Source: Aeromonas hydrophila subsp. hydrophila ATCC 7966
GTDB taxonomy: Bacteria > Pseudomonadota > Gammaproteobacteria > Enterobacterales > Aeromonadaceae
Direction of reading: 5' to 3'
Assembly: GCF_000014805.1 (NCBI RefSeq)
Contig: NC_008570.1
Location: forward strand, 1,059,001 to 1,123,000
Length of the DNA: 64,000 nucleotides
Shown here: piece after piece, positions 53,583 through 63,910 of the stretch
Position numbering within the stretch: the stretch's first letter is position 1
How the letters are laid out: each line of letters opens with the position of its first letter
Translations under genes and position numbers: made by a program
Notes under the pieces: generated by a model
Seen by the model: the letters and a program-made list of their open reading frames with translations, nothing else
What the model was told of the DNA's origin: nothing
Database searches by the model: none

Positions 53583-55751
53583 CTAGAAGCGGATAAAGTC
53601 GGCGTCATTGTGAGGGCGTGGCGTGGTGCCTACACCTTCCTGGCCATTGCCCTCGTGCATGAAACGCCCCCGTGTGCCACCACGGGCCGGTGCCTTCTGG
53701 TTGGTGCCGTGCTTGTGCTGTTCCAGCGTGAAGAACTCCATCGCCAGTTGCAGCTGTTCGGCCTGGCTGCTCATCTCCTCGGCGGTGGCGGCCAGCTCCT
53801 CACTGCAGGAGGCATTTTGTTGAGTGACCTGGCTCAGCTGATTCATGGCGATGTTGATCTGGCTGACGCCGGTGGACTGTTCGGCGGAGGCGGCGCTGAT
53901 CTCCTGCACCAGATCCGAGGTCTTGTTGATGGAGGGCACCATCTGATCGAGCAGACGGCCCGCCTTCTCCGCCATGTCGACACTGCTAGAGGCGAGCTCA
54001 CCGATCTCCTGGGCCGCTACCTGGCTGCGCTCCGCCAGTTTGCGCACTTCGGCGGCCACCACGGCGAAGCCCTTGCCGTGATCCCCCGCCCGGGCGGCCT
54101 CGATGGCGGCATTGAGGGCCAGCAGATTGGTCTGGTAGGCGATGTCGTCGATGATGCCGATCCGCTTGGCGATCTGCTTCATGGCATCGACCGTGAGCTT
54201 GACGGCCTCACCGCCTTCCACGGCCTCCTTGGCGGCCTTGCTGGCCATGCCATCGGTGACCTGGGCATTGTCGGTGTTCTGGTTGATGCTGGCGCTCATC
54301 TGCTCGATGGAGGCGCTGGTCTCTTCCATGCTGGAAGCCTGTTCGCTGCTTGACTGGCTGATGGACTGGGCGGTGGCGCTGACCTGCTCGGCCGCGCTGG
54401 AGAGATTGTCGGATGCGCCTCGTACTTCGGTGACGATATTGGTCAGCGAGACAATGGTCTGGTTGAGGGAGTCCTTGGTGGTGCCAAATACACCGGGGTA
54501 GTCGGCCTCGACCTGTTGGGTCAAGTCGCCTCTGGCCAGGGATTGCACCACCCGGATCACGTCGTTGAGGCTGGTATCGATCACCTCAGCGATGCGATTG
54601 ATGCCCTCTCCGAGGGTCTGGAAGAAGCCATTCTTGCCGGTCAGATCCATACGGCGGTGTAGTTCGCCGTTGATCACCGCCTGCACGATCTCCGACATCT
54701 CCCGCTCGATGGCGACTTCCTTGGTGCGATCCGACCACTCGACCACGGAGCCGAGCCGTTCGCCATCGTCGCCAAACACCGGGTTGGCGATGAGCGAGAA
54801 GGTGCGCCCGCCGAGCAGGATCTGGGTACGATAGGTGTTGTTCAGCTTGGCCAGCATGCTGCGCTGATGGCCCGGATTCTTGTGGAAGCTGTCGATGTTG
54901 GCCCCCATCAGGGTGGTTGAATTGAAGTTGTAGAGTTCTTTGCGAATATCCGCTTCAGCCAGGCTCAGCATCTCTTTGACGGATTCATTCATGTAGATGA
55001 TGTTGAGATCGGTGTCGGCGATCATCACGTTGGTGCTGGCGCCATCGAGCGCCTTCTTGACGCGTAGGCTCTCTGCAGCGGCGATCTTGGCCGCAGCGCT
55101 GGCAGCCTTCATCTCGTTCTCGATGGCGATCTCCTTGGTCCGGTCTGCCCATTCGACAACGGAGCCAAGCCGTTCACCGCCATCGTTGAAGACCGGATTG
55201 GCGATCAGCGAGAAAATGCGCCCCCCGACGGTTATCTGGGCGCGATAGGTGCTGTTCAGTTTGGCCAGCATGCTGCGCTGATGGGAGGGGTCTTTGTGGA
55301 AGGTATCAATGTTCTTGCCCATCAGCTGTCTGACATCAAAATTGGGCAGGTCCTTGCGAATGTCCGATTCGGCCTGGCCCAGCATGGCGAGCACGGCTTC
55401 ATTCATATAGACGATGTCGAGATTGGTATCGGCGATCATCACATTGGTCGAGGCCCCATCCAGCGCCTTGCGGACTCGCAGATTTTCGTCATACAGGGTC
55501 TGGTTGGCACTGATGGTGGCGAGGGTATTGCTAAGGCGCTCCCCCAGCAGCGCCAGCACGGTATTGAACTCCTGACAGAGTTCCCGCAGCGGGCCGCTGA
55601 GCGAACCCAGCTCAAGCTGGGCTGACTGGTCGCCTTGTTTGATTCCCTGCTGGAGCGATCGGGTTGCACCAATGAGCTGGAGCAGTTGTTCCTGCAGCAA
55701 GGCATGAGCGCTGCCGTTGCCGAACAGATTGCCAAAAAATGATTGAGTCAT
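53583..55751 (-). CDS. Soluble chemoreceptor with two tandem PAS domains
   Basis: Predicted 722 aa with no transmembrane segment, so a cytosolic array receptor. A short N-terminal helix region precedes two nearly identical PAS modules (about 80-205 and 235-360), each with [22 protein letters not shown] and GSVVEW. A HAMP-like linker ([13 protein letters not shown]) and a methyl-accepting signalling domain with the hairpin tip [22 protein letters not shown] follow. The C-terminus ends in DADFIRF. PAS domains of this type may sense redox or bind heme, flavin or small ligands; the cofactor is unknown. The ATG at 55751 has AAGG about 9 bases upstream. Confidence 0.92.
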   Translation of the reverse strand: MTQSFFGNLFGNGSAHALLQEQLLQLIGATRSLQQGIKQGDQSAQLELGSLSGPLRELCQEFNTVLALLGERLSNTLATISANQTLYDENLRVRKALDGASTNVMIADTNLDIVYMNEAVLAMLGQAESDIRKDLPNFDVRQLMGKNIDTFHKDPSHQRSMLAKLNSTYRAQITVGGRIFSLIANPVFNDGGERLGSVVEWADRTKEIAIENEMKAASAAAKIAAAESLRVKKALDGASTNVMIADTDLNIIYMNESVKEMLSLAEADIRKELYNFNSTTLMGANIDSFHKNPGHQRSMLAKLNNTYRTQILLGGRTFSLIANPVFGDDGERLGSVVEWSDRTKEVAIEREMSEIVQAVINGELHRRMDLTGKNGFFQTLGEGINRIAEVIDTSLNDVIRVVQSLARGDLTQQVEADYPGVFGTTKDSLNQTIVSLTNIVTEVRGASDNLSSAAEQVSATAQSISQSSSEQASSMEETSASIEQMSASINQNTDNAQVTDGMASKAAKEAVEGGEAVKLTVDAMKQIAKRIGIIDDIAYQTNLLALNAAIEAARAGDHGKGFAVVAAEVRKLAERSQVAAQEIGELASSSVDMAEKAGRLLDQMVPSINKTSDLVQEISAASAEQSTGVSQINIAMNQLSQVTQQNASCSEELAATAEEMSSQAEQLQLAMEFFTLEQHKHGTNQKAPARGGTRGRFMHEGNGQEGVGTTPRPHNDADFIRF

Positions 55752-55821
55752 GAGCCTTATCCTTGTGCGACATGTCATTGCTGTGTGGTGAGCGGCACTC
55801 TTGTTGCTTGCTACGCCTGAA

Positions 55822-56394
55822 TCACGGTGTCTGTGGCTTCTGTTCCAGCAACCGTTCCTGCTGCTGGGTCAGTTCGCTGAGCTGTGTCATCTCGTCGATG
55901 GAGAGCACCTTCTCGGTATTTATAAGGATGACGAATTTGCCATTTACCTTGCCCATGCCGCTGATAAAGTCGGCCCGGATGCGAGCCCCGAAACTCGGTG
56001 GCGGCTCTATCTCATTGCAGGGAATGGTCAGTACTTCTGAGACGGAATCCACTACCACGCCGATGTCCTGATTGCCGTGTTCTGGGTCGTCCGGATGCAC
56101 TCCCTCGATAATGACGATGCAGCTGCGGCGGGTGATGCTGGAGGGAGCATTGCCAAAGCGAGCATTGAGATCCACCACCGAGACCACGGCTCCCCTGAGG
56201 TTAATCACGCCGCGGATGAAGCTCGGCATCATGGGGATGGGGGTGATGTTGCCGTATTCGATGATCTCTTTGACCCCGAGAATGTTGATGGCAAACATCT
56301 CGCCGTTGATGAGAAAAGTCAGGTACTGGGCATCGCCCTGGTTATCAGGGGCCAGCGTGCCATGCTGGACGGCCACTTCGGTAGACATGCTCAT
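55822..56394 (-). CDS. cheW: CheW coupling protein
   Basis: Predicted 190 aa, a single CheW domain with short extensions at both ends. [39 protein letters not shown] and [13 protein letters not shown] are typical. It couples the receptors to CheA. It is placed between the two receptor genes, 12 bases after the upstream one. Confidence 0.95.
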   Translation of the reverse strand: MSMSTEVAVQHGTLAPDNQGDAQYLTFLINGEMFAINILGVKEIIEYGNITPIPMMPSFIRGVINLRGAVVSVVDLNARFGNAPSSITRRSCIVIIEGVHPDDPEHGNQDIGVVVDSVSEVLTIPCNEIEPPPSFGARIRADFISGMGKVNGKFVILINTEKVLSIDEMTQLSELTQQQERLLEQKPQTP

Positions 56395-56406
56395 GGGGCT
56401 CTCCGG

Positions 56407-58329
56407 TTAAAAACGGACAAAATCGGCCTCGTCAACCTGAGGTTGCGCTGCCGTATTGCCGTGCAGTGGGTGCTGGGTCGGCATGACAAATTTGCCTCTG
56501 GGGGGCAATCCTTTATGTCCGCTCTCGTGGGTCCTTGCCGGTTTGCTCAGGTTCTCCAGCGAGAAAAAATCCATGGTCTGCTGCAGCTCGTTGGCCTGAG
56601 AGCTCATCTCTTCGGCCGTGGCCGCCAGCTCCTCGCTGCTGGCGGCATTTTGCTGGGTTACTTGGTTGAGCTGGCTCATGGCGAGGCTTATCTGGTTGGC
56701 GGCGCTGGCCTGCTCACCGGAGGCGGCATTGATCTCCTGCACCAGATCGGAAGTCTTGCGAATGGAGGGCACTATCTTGTCGAGCAGGCTGCCGGCCTTC
56801 TCGGCAGTATCGACGCTGCTCGATGAGAGTTCACCTATCTCCTGCGCCGCTATCTGGCTGCGTTCGGCCAGTTTGCGGACCTCGGCGGCCACCACCGCGA
56901 AGCCCTTGCCGTGTTCACCGGCCCGCGCCGCCTCGATGGCGGCGTTGAGTGCCAGCAGATTGGTCTGGTAGGCAATATCGTCGATGATGCTGACCTTGCG
57001 GGCGATCTGCTGCATCGCGGCCACCGTCTGCTGGACCGAGCGGCCACCTTCGGTGGCTTCGAGCACGGCACTGCTCGCCATGTTGTCGGTGACCTTGGCG
57101 TTGTCGGTGTTCTGGTTGATGCTGGCGCTCATCTGCTCGATAGAGGCACTGGTCTCTTCCACGCTGGCAGCCTGTTCGCTGGTGGCCTGACTCAGGGACT
57201 GGGCGGTGGTACTGACCTGGTTGGAGGCATTGGTCAGGTTGTCGGCGGCGTTGCGCACTTCTTCGATGATGGCGGTCAGCGCCTCTATGGTGCTGTTGAG
57301 GCCATCCTTGGTCTGGCCAAAAATGCCCGGATAGGGTTGCTCTATTTTCTGGGTCAGATCACCCCGAGACAGGGCGGTGGCGATGCGCATCACATCGTTG
57401 AGGCTGGTGTCGGTGACGTTGGATAGACGGTTGAGCAGCTCGGACAACCGCTTGATGTAGCCCTGGCGTCCATCCAGTTCGATCTTGTAACTGAAGTTTC
57501 CCTGCTCGACGGCGGCAGTCACCAGGGTCTCGATGTCGTTGATGAGTGCGGTCAGCTTGTTGACCATGTTCTGCATGGCCAGCAGCAGTTGACCGGCTTC
57601 GTCGTGGGCTCCGATGTCGATGGTGACGTCGAGGTTGCCTTCGGCCAGGTGGTTGGCTACCTGCAGTGCCTGGTTGATGGGAGAGATGATGCTGCGGATA
57701 AGGACGATGCCAAACCAGGCGGCAGCCACCATGCCTGCGGCAACGACCGCCAGCATGGTGAGCAGCATGACGTCGTACCAGGCCTGCGCCTGCTCGTACT
57801 CGGACTTAGCGACGTCGAGCTGCAGGCTGACCAGCTCGGTTATCTTGCCGCCGATGGGATCGATGGAGCTGTAAAGCTTGCCGTCAAATTCGTTGAGCAT
57901 GCCGGTGACGACACCGCGCTGGGTCGAGAGAAACGCTTCCAGCCGGGTGATATCCCGGTCCGCTGCGCTGAACAGGCTGTTGGCCTCGGCTGACAGCTTC
58001 TGTTCGGCTTCGGTCAGCTTGGTGGCCTGGTAATGCTGCCACTCCAGCTTGATCTGCTGCTGGGCATGCTGGATCTGCTGCCGCGCCTCTTCGGCACTGA
58101 TGAGGCCCGCATTGGCCTTGTTGACGTTGTCGATGATGGCGACGGCATAATTGTCTGAGATGGTCTTGAGCTGTTTGAGCGGCACCACCCGATCGTTGTA
58201 GACCCGCTGCAGACCCTTGTTGCTGCTCTGCATGTTGTAGAGCCCCAAGGCACCCACTCCCAGCAGCAGTGCGCAGAGCAGGCAGAGTAAAATGGTGAGT
58301 CGCAGCTTGATGGTGGAGTTTTTGAACAT
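56407..58329 (-). CDS. Transmembrane chemoreceptor with four-helix-bundle sensor
   Basis: Predicted 640 aa. TM1 (about 10-30), a periplasmic helical bundle (about 31-190), TM2 (about 190-215), HAMP ([19 protein letters not shown]), a second HAMP-like module (about 310-345; [13 protein letters not shown]) and a signalling domain whose sequence is close to that of the PAS receptor. It ends in DEADFVRF. 4HB sensors bind small metabolites such as amino or organic acids; the ligand is unknown. It starts 15 bases after cheA. Confidence 0.93.
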   Translation of the reverse strand: MFKNSTIKLRLTILLCLLCALLLGVGALGLYNMQSSNKGLQRVYNDRVVPLKQLKTISDNYAVAIIDNVNKANAGLISAEEARQQIQHAQQQIKLEWQHYQATKLTEAEQKLSAEANSLFSAADRDITRLEAFLSTQRGVVTGMLNEFDGKLYSSIDPIGGKITELVSLQLDVAKSEYEQAQAWYDVMLLTMLAVVAAGMVAAAWFGIVLIRSIISPINQALQVANHLAEGNLDVTIDIGAHDEAGQLLLAMQNMVNKLTALINDIETLVTAAVEQGNFSYKIELDGRQGYIKRLSELLNRLSNVTDTSLNDVMRIATALSRGDLTQKIEQPYPGIFGQTKDGLNSTIEALTAIIEEVRNAADNLTNASNQVSTTAQSLSQATSEQAASVEETSASIEQMSASINQNTDNAKVTDNMASSAVLEATEGGRSVQQTVAAMQQIARKVSIIDDIAYQTNLLALNAAIEAARAGEHGKGFAVVAAEVRKLAERSQIAAQEIGELSSSSVDTAEKAGSLLDKIVPSIRKTSDLVQEINAASGEQASAANQISLAMSQLNQVTQQNAASSEELAATAEEMSSQANELQQTMDFFSLENLSKPARTHESGHKGLPPRGKFVMPTQHPLHGNTAAQPQVDEADFVRF

Positions 58330-58344
58330 GACAGGCTCCTGGCG

Positions 58345-60558
58345 TTAATTGACTCTAGGTTGGGTTTGCAGACGTGGAATGGCGTACTGGCTCAGCTGGC
58401 CCAGCTCCTGCTCGATGGCGTGCTGAATGAGAGAGGGGATATCCAGAATGAGGGCAACTTCACCGCCTCCCAGAATGGTGGAGCCGCTGATACCCTGCAG
58501 GCGCTGGAACAGCTTGCCAAGCGGCTTGATGACGGTCTGGAATTCACCCAGCAGCTCGTCGACCACCAGGCCGGACTTCTTGCCGCCGTGGCTGACGACC
58601 ACGATGTTTTCCCGGCGCCCTCTGGTGCCCTCGACGTCGAAATAGTGCTGCAGCCGGACAAAAGGCAGCACTTCACCGCGCAGATTGATGTAGTTGCGCC
58701 CCTGGGTATCGGCCAGTGCGCTCTGGGTCAGCTCCACGCATTCGATCACCATGTCGAGGGGGATGACGTAGTGGGTCGTGCTGACGCGCACCAGAAAACC
58801 ATCGATGATGGCCAGAGTGAGCGGCAGCCGGATCTGGACCCGGGTGCCGAGGCCTGGTTTGCTATCGAGTTCGACACTGCCGCGCAGGGCCTGGATGTTG
58901 CGTTTGACCACATCCATGCCCACCCCGCGGCCGGAGAGATTGGTGATGGCCTCCGCCGTGGAGAAGCCGGGTTCGAAGATGAGCTGGTAGATCTCCTGAT
59001 CCGTCAGGGTGGCATTGGTGGTGACTAGGCCGCGTTCTTGCGCCTTTTGCAGGATCCTGGCCTTGTTGAGGCCGGCGCCATCGTCCTGAATTTCGATGAC
59101 GATGCTGCCGGAGTCGTGATAGGCGTTGAGAGTCAGGGTGCCCCGTGCCGGCTTGCAGGCGGCGACTCTTCTTTCAGCCGGCTCGATGCCGTGGTCCATG
59201 GCGTTGCGTACCAGGTGCATCAAGGGGTCGCCGATCTTCTCCACCACCGATTTGTCCAGTTCGGTATCGCCGCCGGTGATGACCAGCGCGATGTCTTTGT
59301 CCAGTTCATGGCTGACATCCCGCACTACCCGCTGGAAGCGGTTGAAGGTATCGCCGATGGGCACCATGCGCAGGCGCAGTGCCCCATCCCGGATCTCTTC
59401 GACCAGCATGGCAATGGTGGAGTTGGCCTCCTGCAGCTGGCTGTCCCGTGAACGCTGGGCCAGCAGGTTGGCTCCCGAGCTGGCGACCACCAGTTCGCCC
59501 ACCAGATTGATCAGGTCATCCAGCTTGTCTGCATGGACCCGGACATAGCGTCCCTCCTTGTTTTTGCTCTCCTTGTTCTGGCTCTGCTTCTTGAGTGCGG
59601 CATCCACCACCACCTCGCTGACGGCACCCTGGGCAATCAGGATCTCTCCCAGCTTGCCGGCGTCGGTCTGCGGTTGTTCATGCTGGGTTTGCAGCCCGAG
59701 TACCAGCTCGCTGGCCGTCAGGGCGCCGGTCTTGACCAGCAGCTGCCCCAGCATCTCGTTGTCTTCCGGCAGGGCATTGATGAGGTCGATGTACTCGGCC
59801 AGCTTGCTGTGGGGTGGAATGATGGTGATGCGACAGTCATCGCGCACGAATTCGAACACATCGCTCAGGGCATTCTTGTCGGCCTGGGTGTCCAGATCGA
59901 GTTCGTAGCCCAAGTAGCAGCTCTCCGGATCGAAATGTTCCCAGTCGGGCAGAGCATGGTGAATGGTCTCGATGGCACAGAGGGTACCCATGGTGCCGAG
60001 GTAACGCAGAAAAGAGGTGGGATCCATGCCGTTGCGCAGCACATCCGGGCCAAAGCGCAAGGAGATGTGCCACAGAGACGTGGCACTGACATGACCCTCC
60101 TCCTTGCTGATCGGGCTGGTCTCGGCTGGTGGGTTGTGTTCCGGCAGGCCGGCTTGGCCGGTGGTTTGATGGCGTGCCAGGTTGCGCCGCAGCTGTTCAT
60201 CCTGAGCCTGTTCATCCGCACCGAGCGATTCCCCTTGTTCGGCCACCAGGCTGACCAGGCGTTCGATGTGATCCCGGCTCTCCAGCAGATCCTTGATGAG
60301 TGCTTCACTGATCGTCAGCTGCTGGTTGCGCACCTGATCGAGCAGATCCTCGACAATGTGGGTGAAGCTGACGATGGGTTGCAGGCCAAACAGGCCGGCG
60401 GAGCCCTTGATGGTGTGGGCCGCCCGGAAGATGGCGCCGATGAGCTCGCTATTGTCCGGCTCGTTTTCCAGTGTCAGCAGTGCGGACTCCATCTCCTCGA
60501 GCAGCTCACGCGCCTCGGCGATGTAGGTTTGCAGGGCCTGATCAAGATTGATGCTCAC
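58345..60558 (-). CDS. cheA: CheA histidine kinase with MshEN-like insert
   Basis: Predicted 737 aa. The GTG at 60558 is the start: AAGGAG lies 6 bases upstream and the Hpt begins at once. Hpt/P1 with phospho-His48 in AAHTIKGSAG; a P2-like region (about 160-265); two 24-residue motifs with the LGxxLxxxGxxxxxxLxxxLxxQ pattern (269-292 and 302-325); P3 dimerisation (LDDLINLVGELVV); HATPase/P4 (HLVRNAMDHGIEPAE, DDGAGL, GRGVGMDVVKRN); CheW-like P5. It phosphorylates CheY and CheB of the cluster. The motifs resemble the MshE N-terminal c-di-GMP-binding module (see findings). Confidence 0.94.
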   Translation of the reverse strand: MSINLDQALQTYIAEARELLEEMESALLTLENEPDNSELIGAIFRAAHTIKGSAGLFGLQPIVSFTHIVEDLLDQVRNQQLTISEALIKDLLESRDHIERLVSLVAEQGESLGADEQAQDEQLRRNLARHQTTGQAGLPEHNPPAETSPISKEEGHVSATSLWHISLRFGPDVLRNGMDPTSFLRYLGTMGTLCAIETIHHALPDWEHFDPESCYLGYELDLDTQADKNALSDVFEFVRDDCRITIIPPHSKLAEYIDLINALPEDNEMLGQLLVKTGALTASELVLGLQTQHEQPQTDAGKLGEILIAQGAVSEVVVDAALKKQSQNKESKNKEGRYVRVHADKLDDLINLVGELVVASSGANLLAQRSRDSQLQEANSTIAMLVEEIRDGALRLRMVPIGDTFNRFQRVVRDVSHELDKDIALVITGGDTELDKSVVEKIGDPLMHLVRNAMDHGIEPAERRVAACKPARGTLTLNAYHDSGSIVIEIQDDGAGLNKARILQKAQERGLVTTNATLTDQEIYQLIFEPGFSTAEAITNLSGRGVGMDVVKRNIQALRGSVELDSKPGLGTRVQIRLPLTLAIIDGFLVRVSTTHYVIPLDMVIECVELTQSALADTQGRNYINLRGEVLPFVRLQHYFDVEGTRGRRENIVVVSHGGKKSGLVVDELLGEFQTVIKPLGKLFQRLQGISGSTILGGGEVALILDIPSLIQHAIEQELGQLSQYAIPRLQTQPRVN

Positions 60559-60584
60559 GAATGACTCCTTGTCCGCGGAACCAG

Positions 60585-60911
60585 CTAGGCGTGATCGGGG
60601 TGGGGGATGAGGGTGGGATCGCCGAAGAAGGTTGCCAGCTGGCACAGCTCAAGGGCATCGAGTACCGCATGGCTGTGCATGACCAGATGCAGCGGATAGC
60701 CGCCCTGCAGCGCCGTCTTCTTGGCGGCCAACAGCAGTTGCAGGCCGGCACTGTCCATTTCGCTGACCTGGGAAAGGTCCAGCTCCAGCTCTTGCTGGCG
60801 ATAGAGCAGGGGAGTGAGCGCCTGTTTGAGCTCGGCTGCGGTATAGATGGTCATCTCGCCCGCAATGGTCACAACCGTCTTCTCTTCGCCCGTTTCGATA
60901 TGCAGCGGCAT
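60585..60911 (-). CDS. STAS-domain protein in the chemosensory operon
   Basis: Predicted 108 aa single STAS (anti-sigma-factor antagonist-like) domain: LELDLSQVSEMDSAGLQLLL contains the DSxG site where SpoIIAA-type proteins are phosphorylated. Genes of this type accompany cheA in some clusters of marine and aquatic gammaproteobacteria. No serine kinase or phosphatase gene lies in the window, so its switch, if any, is unknown. It lies 14 bases after cheY and 26 bases before cheA. Confidence 0.9.
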   Translation of the reverse strand: MPLHIETGEEKTVVTIAGEMTIYTAAELKQALTPLLYRQQELELDLSQVSEMDSAGLQLLLAAKKTALQGGYPLHLVMHSHAVLDALELCQLATFFGDPTLIPHPDHA

Positions 60912-60925
60912 GAACGCCTCCCGAC

Positions 60926-61294
60926 TCAGGGCATGATGAGCTTGGCGACGGCAGCCAGCATCTGGTCCGGCTGGAACGGCTTGACCACCCAGGCCTTGGC
61001 TCCCGCAGCCTGTCCTTCCTGCTTCTTGCTGTCCTGGGACTCGGTGGTCAGCATGATCACCGGGGTGAACTTGTAGCTGGCCAGCTTCTTGGCCTCCTTG
61101 ACGAAGCTGATACCGTCCATGTTCGGCATGTTGACGTCGCTGATGATGAGGTTGATCTTCTTGCCGTCGAGTTTCTTGAGGGCGTCCTTGCCGTCACAAG
61201 CCTCCATCACCTCGTAACCGGCGCCCTTGAGCGTCATGCCGACGACCTGGCGTATGGTTGCCGAGTCATCCACGATCAGGACTGTTTTGGCCAT
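60926..61294 (-). CDS. cheY: CheY-type response regulator
   Basis: Predicted 122 aa, single receiver domain. Acidic pair in IVDDSATIRQ, phospho-acceptor Asp in LIISDVNMPNMDG, switch Thr in MLTTES, Lys in WVVKPFQPDQ. The typical output for the cluster; whether it acts on a flagellar motor or only as a phosphate sink is unknown. It starts nine bases after the upstream receptor-like gene. Confidence 0.95.
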   Translation of the reverse strand: MAKTVLIVDDSATIRQVVGMTLKGAGYEVMEACDGKDALKKLDGKKINLIISDVNMPNMDGISFVKEAKKLASYKFTPVIMLTTESQDSKKQEGQAAGAKAWVVKPFQPDQMLAAVAKLIMP

Positions 61295-61303
61295 ATATCT
61301 CTC

Positions 61304-62518
61304 CTAGAAAAAAGTGACATCAGCGTTGCTGGATGGGGTTGCCGTCGGGGTTTTGCGACCGTGATGGATATTGCGCTGCTCATCGGTGGCATATGAGAGT
61401 TCCATGTCTGCCAGCCAGCTTTCCGCATCGATCTGGATGGGGCCGGACTGATGCGTTCTGGTGCGCGACGAGATCAGGTGATCGTTGAGGCTGTCCATGT
61501 TCTGACGAACATGGCCAAGGATTTGACTGACTCTATCCTGGAACTGTAACGACACGATGACATCGGAAATCTCACGATGGATCCCGGTACTCTCGCTCTG
61601 CAGCAGGGCAGCCGACTCGGCCAGGCTGGTGGTGGCCATCCGAAAGCGCTCCAGTACCTGTTCGATGGCGTGTTCGGCGTCGCTGACGGCGGCCTGATCC
61701 CGCCCTGCCGCACTCTCGGCAATCTGGAAGGCCCGGCCGATACCGGTGTTGATGGTATCGACCTTGTCGGTCATCTTCTGGGCGGTCTCGCTGGAGAGGC
61801 GCGACAGGGTGCGCACTTCGTCCGCCACCACGGCGAAGCCGCGACCTGCTTCACCGGCCCTGGCCGCCTCGATGGCGGCGTTGAGGGCCAGCAGGTTGGT
61901 CTGGGAGGCTATCTTGGCCACGTCGAGCGCCATGGTGTTGAGTTCGATGGTGTAGGCGGTGAGGGTTTTTATCTCTGCCAGCATGGCGTCACGGTTGGCC
62001 TGGGTGGAGTGCATGATGGCGACGACCTGATTGAGCTGGGCCTGGCTCTCGGCCAGCACGGCGGTCATGCCGGCCGATTTCTCGCCGCCCAGATCCCCGG
62101 CGGCGTTGTGGGAGGCGGCGACCGCTTCTTCCAGCTTGGTGGTCAGCCCGGCAAAGCGCTGGGTGAGGTCAATCATGGCCCCTTCGGTTTGCTGGCGAGA
62201 GTTTTCAATCTGTTGCGACCAGATGGGCACGGCCTTTTCGCACACCTGCTCGAGTCCGATGATGGAGTGGTTGAGCCCGGCAGCGGACCATGACGGAGTC
62301 TGTTCTTGTTCATCGGGCTTGCCGGCAGGTTTGGCGTGGTAGTGGCGGGCACCCCACAGGGCGGCAGCCACGGCCAGCACCAGGTTGGCCAGCAGATACG
62401 GCAAGGGGCTGCCCGCAAGTACCAGCAGCAGGGTGCTGAACAGGCCCAGACCAAGGCTGCAGGCCCAGCTGACAGGCTCCCAGAAAGGGGAGGAGTGTGC
62501 CCTTGTGTTGTCTGTCAT
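61304..62518 (-). CDS. Short methyl-accepting receptor-like protein, first gene of the operon
   Basis: Predicted 404 aa. Two hydrophobic segments ([38 protein letters not shown]) form a membrane hairpin with nearly no periplasmic part, followed by a coiled-coil and the receptor tip [20 protein letters not shown]. It lacks HAMP and ligand domains. Past the tip, [18 protein letters not shown] resembles a CheZ/Bdlr-like helical C-terminal region. It ends in NADVTFF. It may sense the membrane or a protein partner. The ATG at 62518 is inferred from homology; the ribosome site is poor. Confidence 0.85.
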   Translation of the reverse strand: MTDNTRAHSSPFWEPVSWACSLGLGLFSTLLLVLAGSPLPYLLANLVLAVAAALWGARHYHAKPAGKPDEQEQTPSWSAAGLNHSIIGLEQVCEKAVPIWSQQIENSRQQTEGAMIDLTQRFAGLTTKLEEAVAASHNAAGDLGGEKSAGMTAVLAESQAQLNQVVAIMHSTQANRDAMLAEIKTLTAYTIELNTMALDVAKIASQTNLLALNAAIEAARAGEAGRGFAVVADEVRTLSRLSSETAQKMTDKVDTINTGIGRAFQIAESAAGRDQAAVSDAEHAIEQVLERFRMATTSLAESAALLQSESTGIHREISDVIVSLQFQDRVSQILGHVRQNMDSLNDHLISSRTRTHQSGPIQIDAESWLADMELSYATDEQRNIHHGRKTPTATPSSNADVTFF

Positions 62519-62821
62519 ACGCGAACTTGCCCCTGCATATGGATGGAAGAAGGTGAACCGCCGTCCCCTCAGGTAGGGACCCAAGCGCCAACTTGCTAGT
62601 TATCAATAGCTCAGTAAGGTTAGCGCAAAAAAATGGGCTGGTTACAAATTGGTCCTATTCGGGGGGCGCTACTGAGAAAACTGGAATATGGCGACTGTCA
62701 CAGGGCCATCGTCGGGAGGCACAGCCGTGAGAGGGCTGGAGCCTGGGAGGAGGGGAGAAGTGCTGGAGGAGGCAATGAAAAGAGCCTGCATTGGCAGGCT
62801 CTTGGTGCTGTATGCGTAGAT
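62519..62821. promoter_or_regulatory. Interval upstream of the chemosensory operon
   Basis: 303 bases between the fabH-like gene and the first receptor gene, both on the minus strand. It holds the fabH terminator (listed separately) and must hold the operon promoter. I see a TTGTAA/GCTAAC pair (17-base gap) near 62640-62610, weak. No sigma-28 (TAAAG...GCCGATAA) or sigma-54 (TGGCAC-N5-TTGC) site was recognised. Confidence 0.45.
62778..62803 (-). terminator. Intrinsic terminator of the fabH-like gene
   Basis: AAGAGCCTGC/GCAGGCTCTT, loop of 4 bases; on the minus strand it is followed by TTCATT after the stem's own TT, 18 bases past the stop codon. Confidence 0.85.
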
Positions 62822-63910
62822 TTACGCTTCGTCGGCGTGGGCCTTCTGGCACCCTTCCACGGCATGGGCGATAAGCTCGAGCGCGCTCTTGTCGCACGGT
62901 GGCAGCTCGGCGTCGCACGCCTTGATGGGCGTCACGCGATCGCCCCACTTGATGATGGCGGCGCCCCAAGTCAGGCCGGCACCGAAGGCGGCGGTCAGCA
63001 GATAGCTATTCGGCTGGACGCGGCCCTGCTCCAGTGCCTCGCACAGGGCGATGGGCACGGTGGCGGCGGAGGTGTTGCCGTAGTGCTCGATGTTGACCAT
63101 CACCTTCTCCATCGGCGCGTTCATGCGCTTGGCGAGGGTCTCGATGATGCGGATGTTGGCCTGGTGCGGCACGATAAGATCGATCTGCTCCGGTGCGATG
63201 CCGGCCTGTGCCAGGACCGTGTTGGTGGCTTCGCCCATGCCGCGTACGGCCCGCTTGAAGATCTCCTGGCCTTCAAAGTTGAAGGTAAAGAGGCCGTCGA
63301 TGTCGGCAAAGCGCACCCGGTCGGTACCGAAGTTCGGCACGTGCAGGATCTCGCGTGCCTCGCTGTCACAACCCAGCTTGTTGGCGATCAGGCCGCACTC
63401 CTGCTCGCTCGCCTCGATCACCACGGCGCCAGCGCCGTCGCCAAACAGCACGGCGGTGTCGCGACGGGCCCAGTCCAGCAGATAGGTGAGGCGCTCGGCG
63501 CCGATCACCAGCACCTTCTTCATCATGCCGGTCTGTACCAGCGAGGTGGCGACCGAGAGGGAGTAGACGAAACCGGTGCAGGCGGCGTTGAGGTCGAATA
63601 CGGCGGCATTGACGGCCCCCAGCTTCTTCTGCACCGCGGAGGCGGCGCTCGGCAGCAGGTTGTCCGGCGTGGCGGTGGCCAGGATGATGCCGTCGAGGTC
63701 GCTGGCTTCCAGCCCGGCGCAGGCCAGCGCACGACGTCCGGCCAGGGTGGCCAGATCGGAGGTGCTGACGTGGGAGATGCGGCGAGCCTTGATGCCGGTG
63801 CGCGGGTAGATCCACTCATCCGACGTATCCATGATGGTGCTGAGGTCGTCGTTGGTCAGTACGGAGGGAGGCAGGCATTTGCCCCAGCCTGTGATATTGG
63901 CGTATTTCAT
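62822..63910 (-). CDS. Beta-ketoacyl-ACP synthase III-type condensing enzyme (FabH-like)
   Basis: Predicted 362 aa, longer than housekeeping FabH (about 317 aa) by a C-terminal extension of about 40 residues ([20 protein letters not shown]). The catalytic triad is present: Cys in [12 protein letters not shown], His in VPHQANIRI and Asn in [11 protein letters not shown]. Such enzymes start fatty acid synthesis from acyl-CoA and malonyl-ACP; the longer class is often a second, non-essential copy (FabH2) or acts on medium acyl chains. The ATG at 63910 is the start nearest the conserved N-terminus; no fab genes are beside it in this window. Confidence 0.9.
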   Translation of the reverse strand: MKYANITGWGKCLPPSVLTNDDLSTIMDTSDEWIYPRTGIKARRISHVSTSDLATLAGRRALACAGLEASDLDGIILATATPDNLLPSAASAVQKKLGAVNAAVFDLNAACTGFVYSLSVATSLVQTGMMKKVLVIGAERLTYLLDWARRDTAVLFGDGAGAVVIEASEQECGLIANKLGCDSEAREILHVPNFGTDRVRFADIDGLFTFNFEGQEIFKRAVRGMGEATNTVLAQAGIAPEQIDLIVPHQANIRIIETLAKRMNAPMEKVMVNIEHYGNTSAATVPIALCEALEQGRVQPNSYLLTAAFGAGLTWGAAIIKWGDRVTPIKACDAELPPCDKSALELIAHAVEGCQKAHADEA

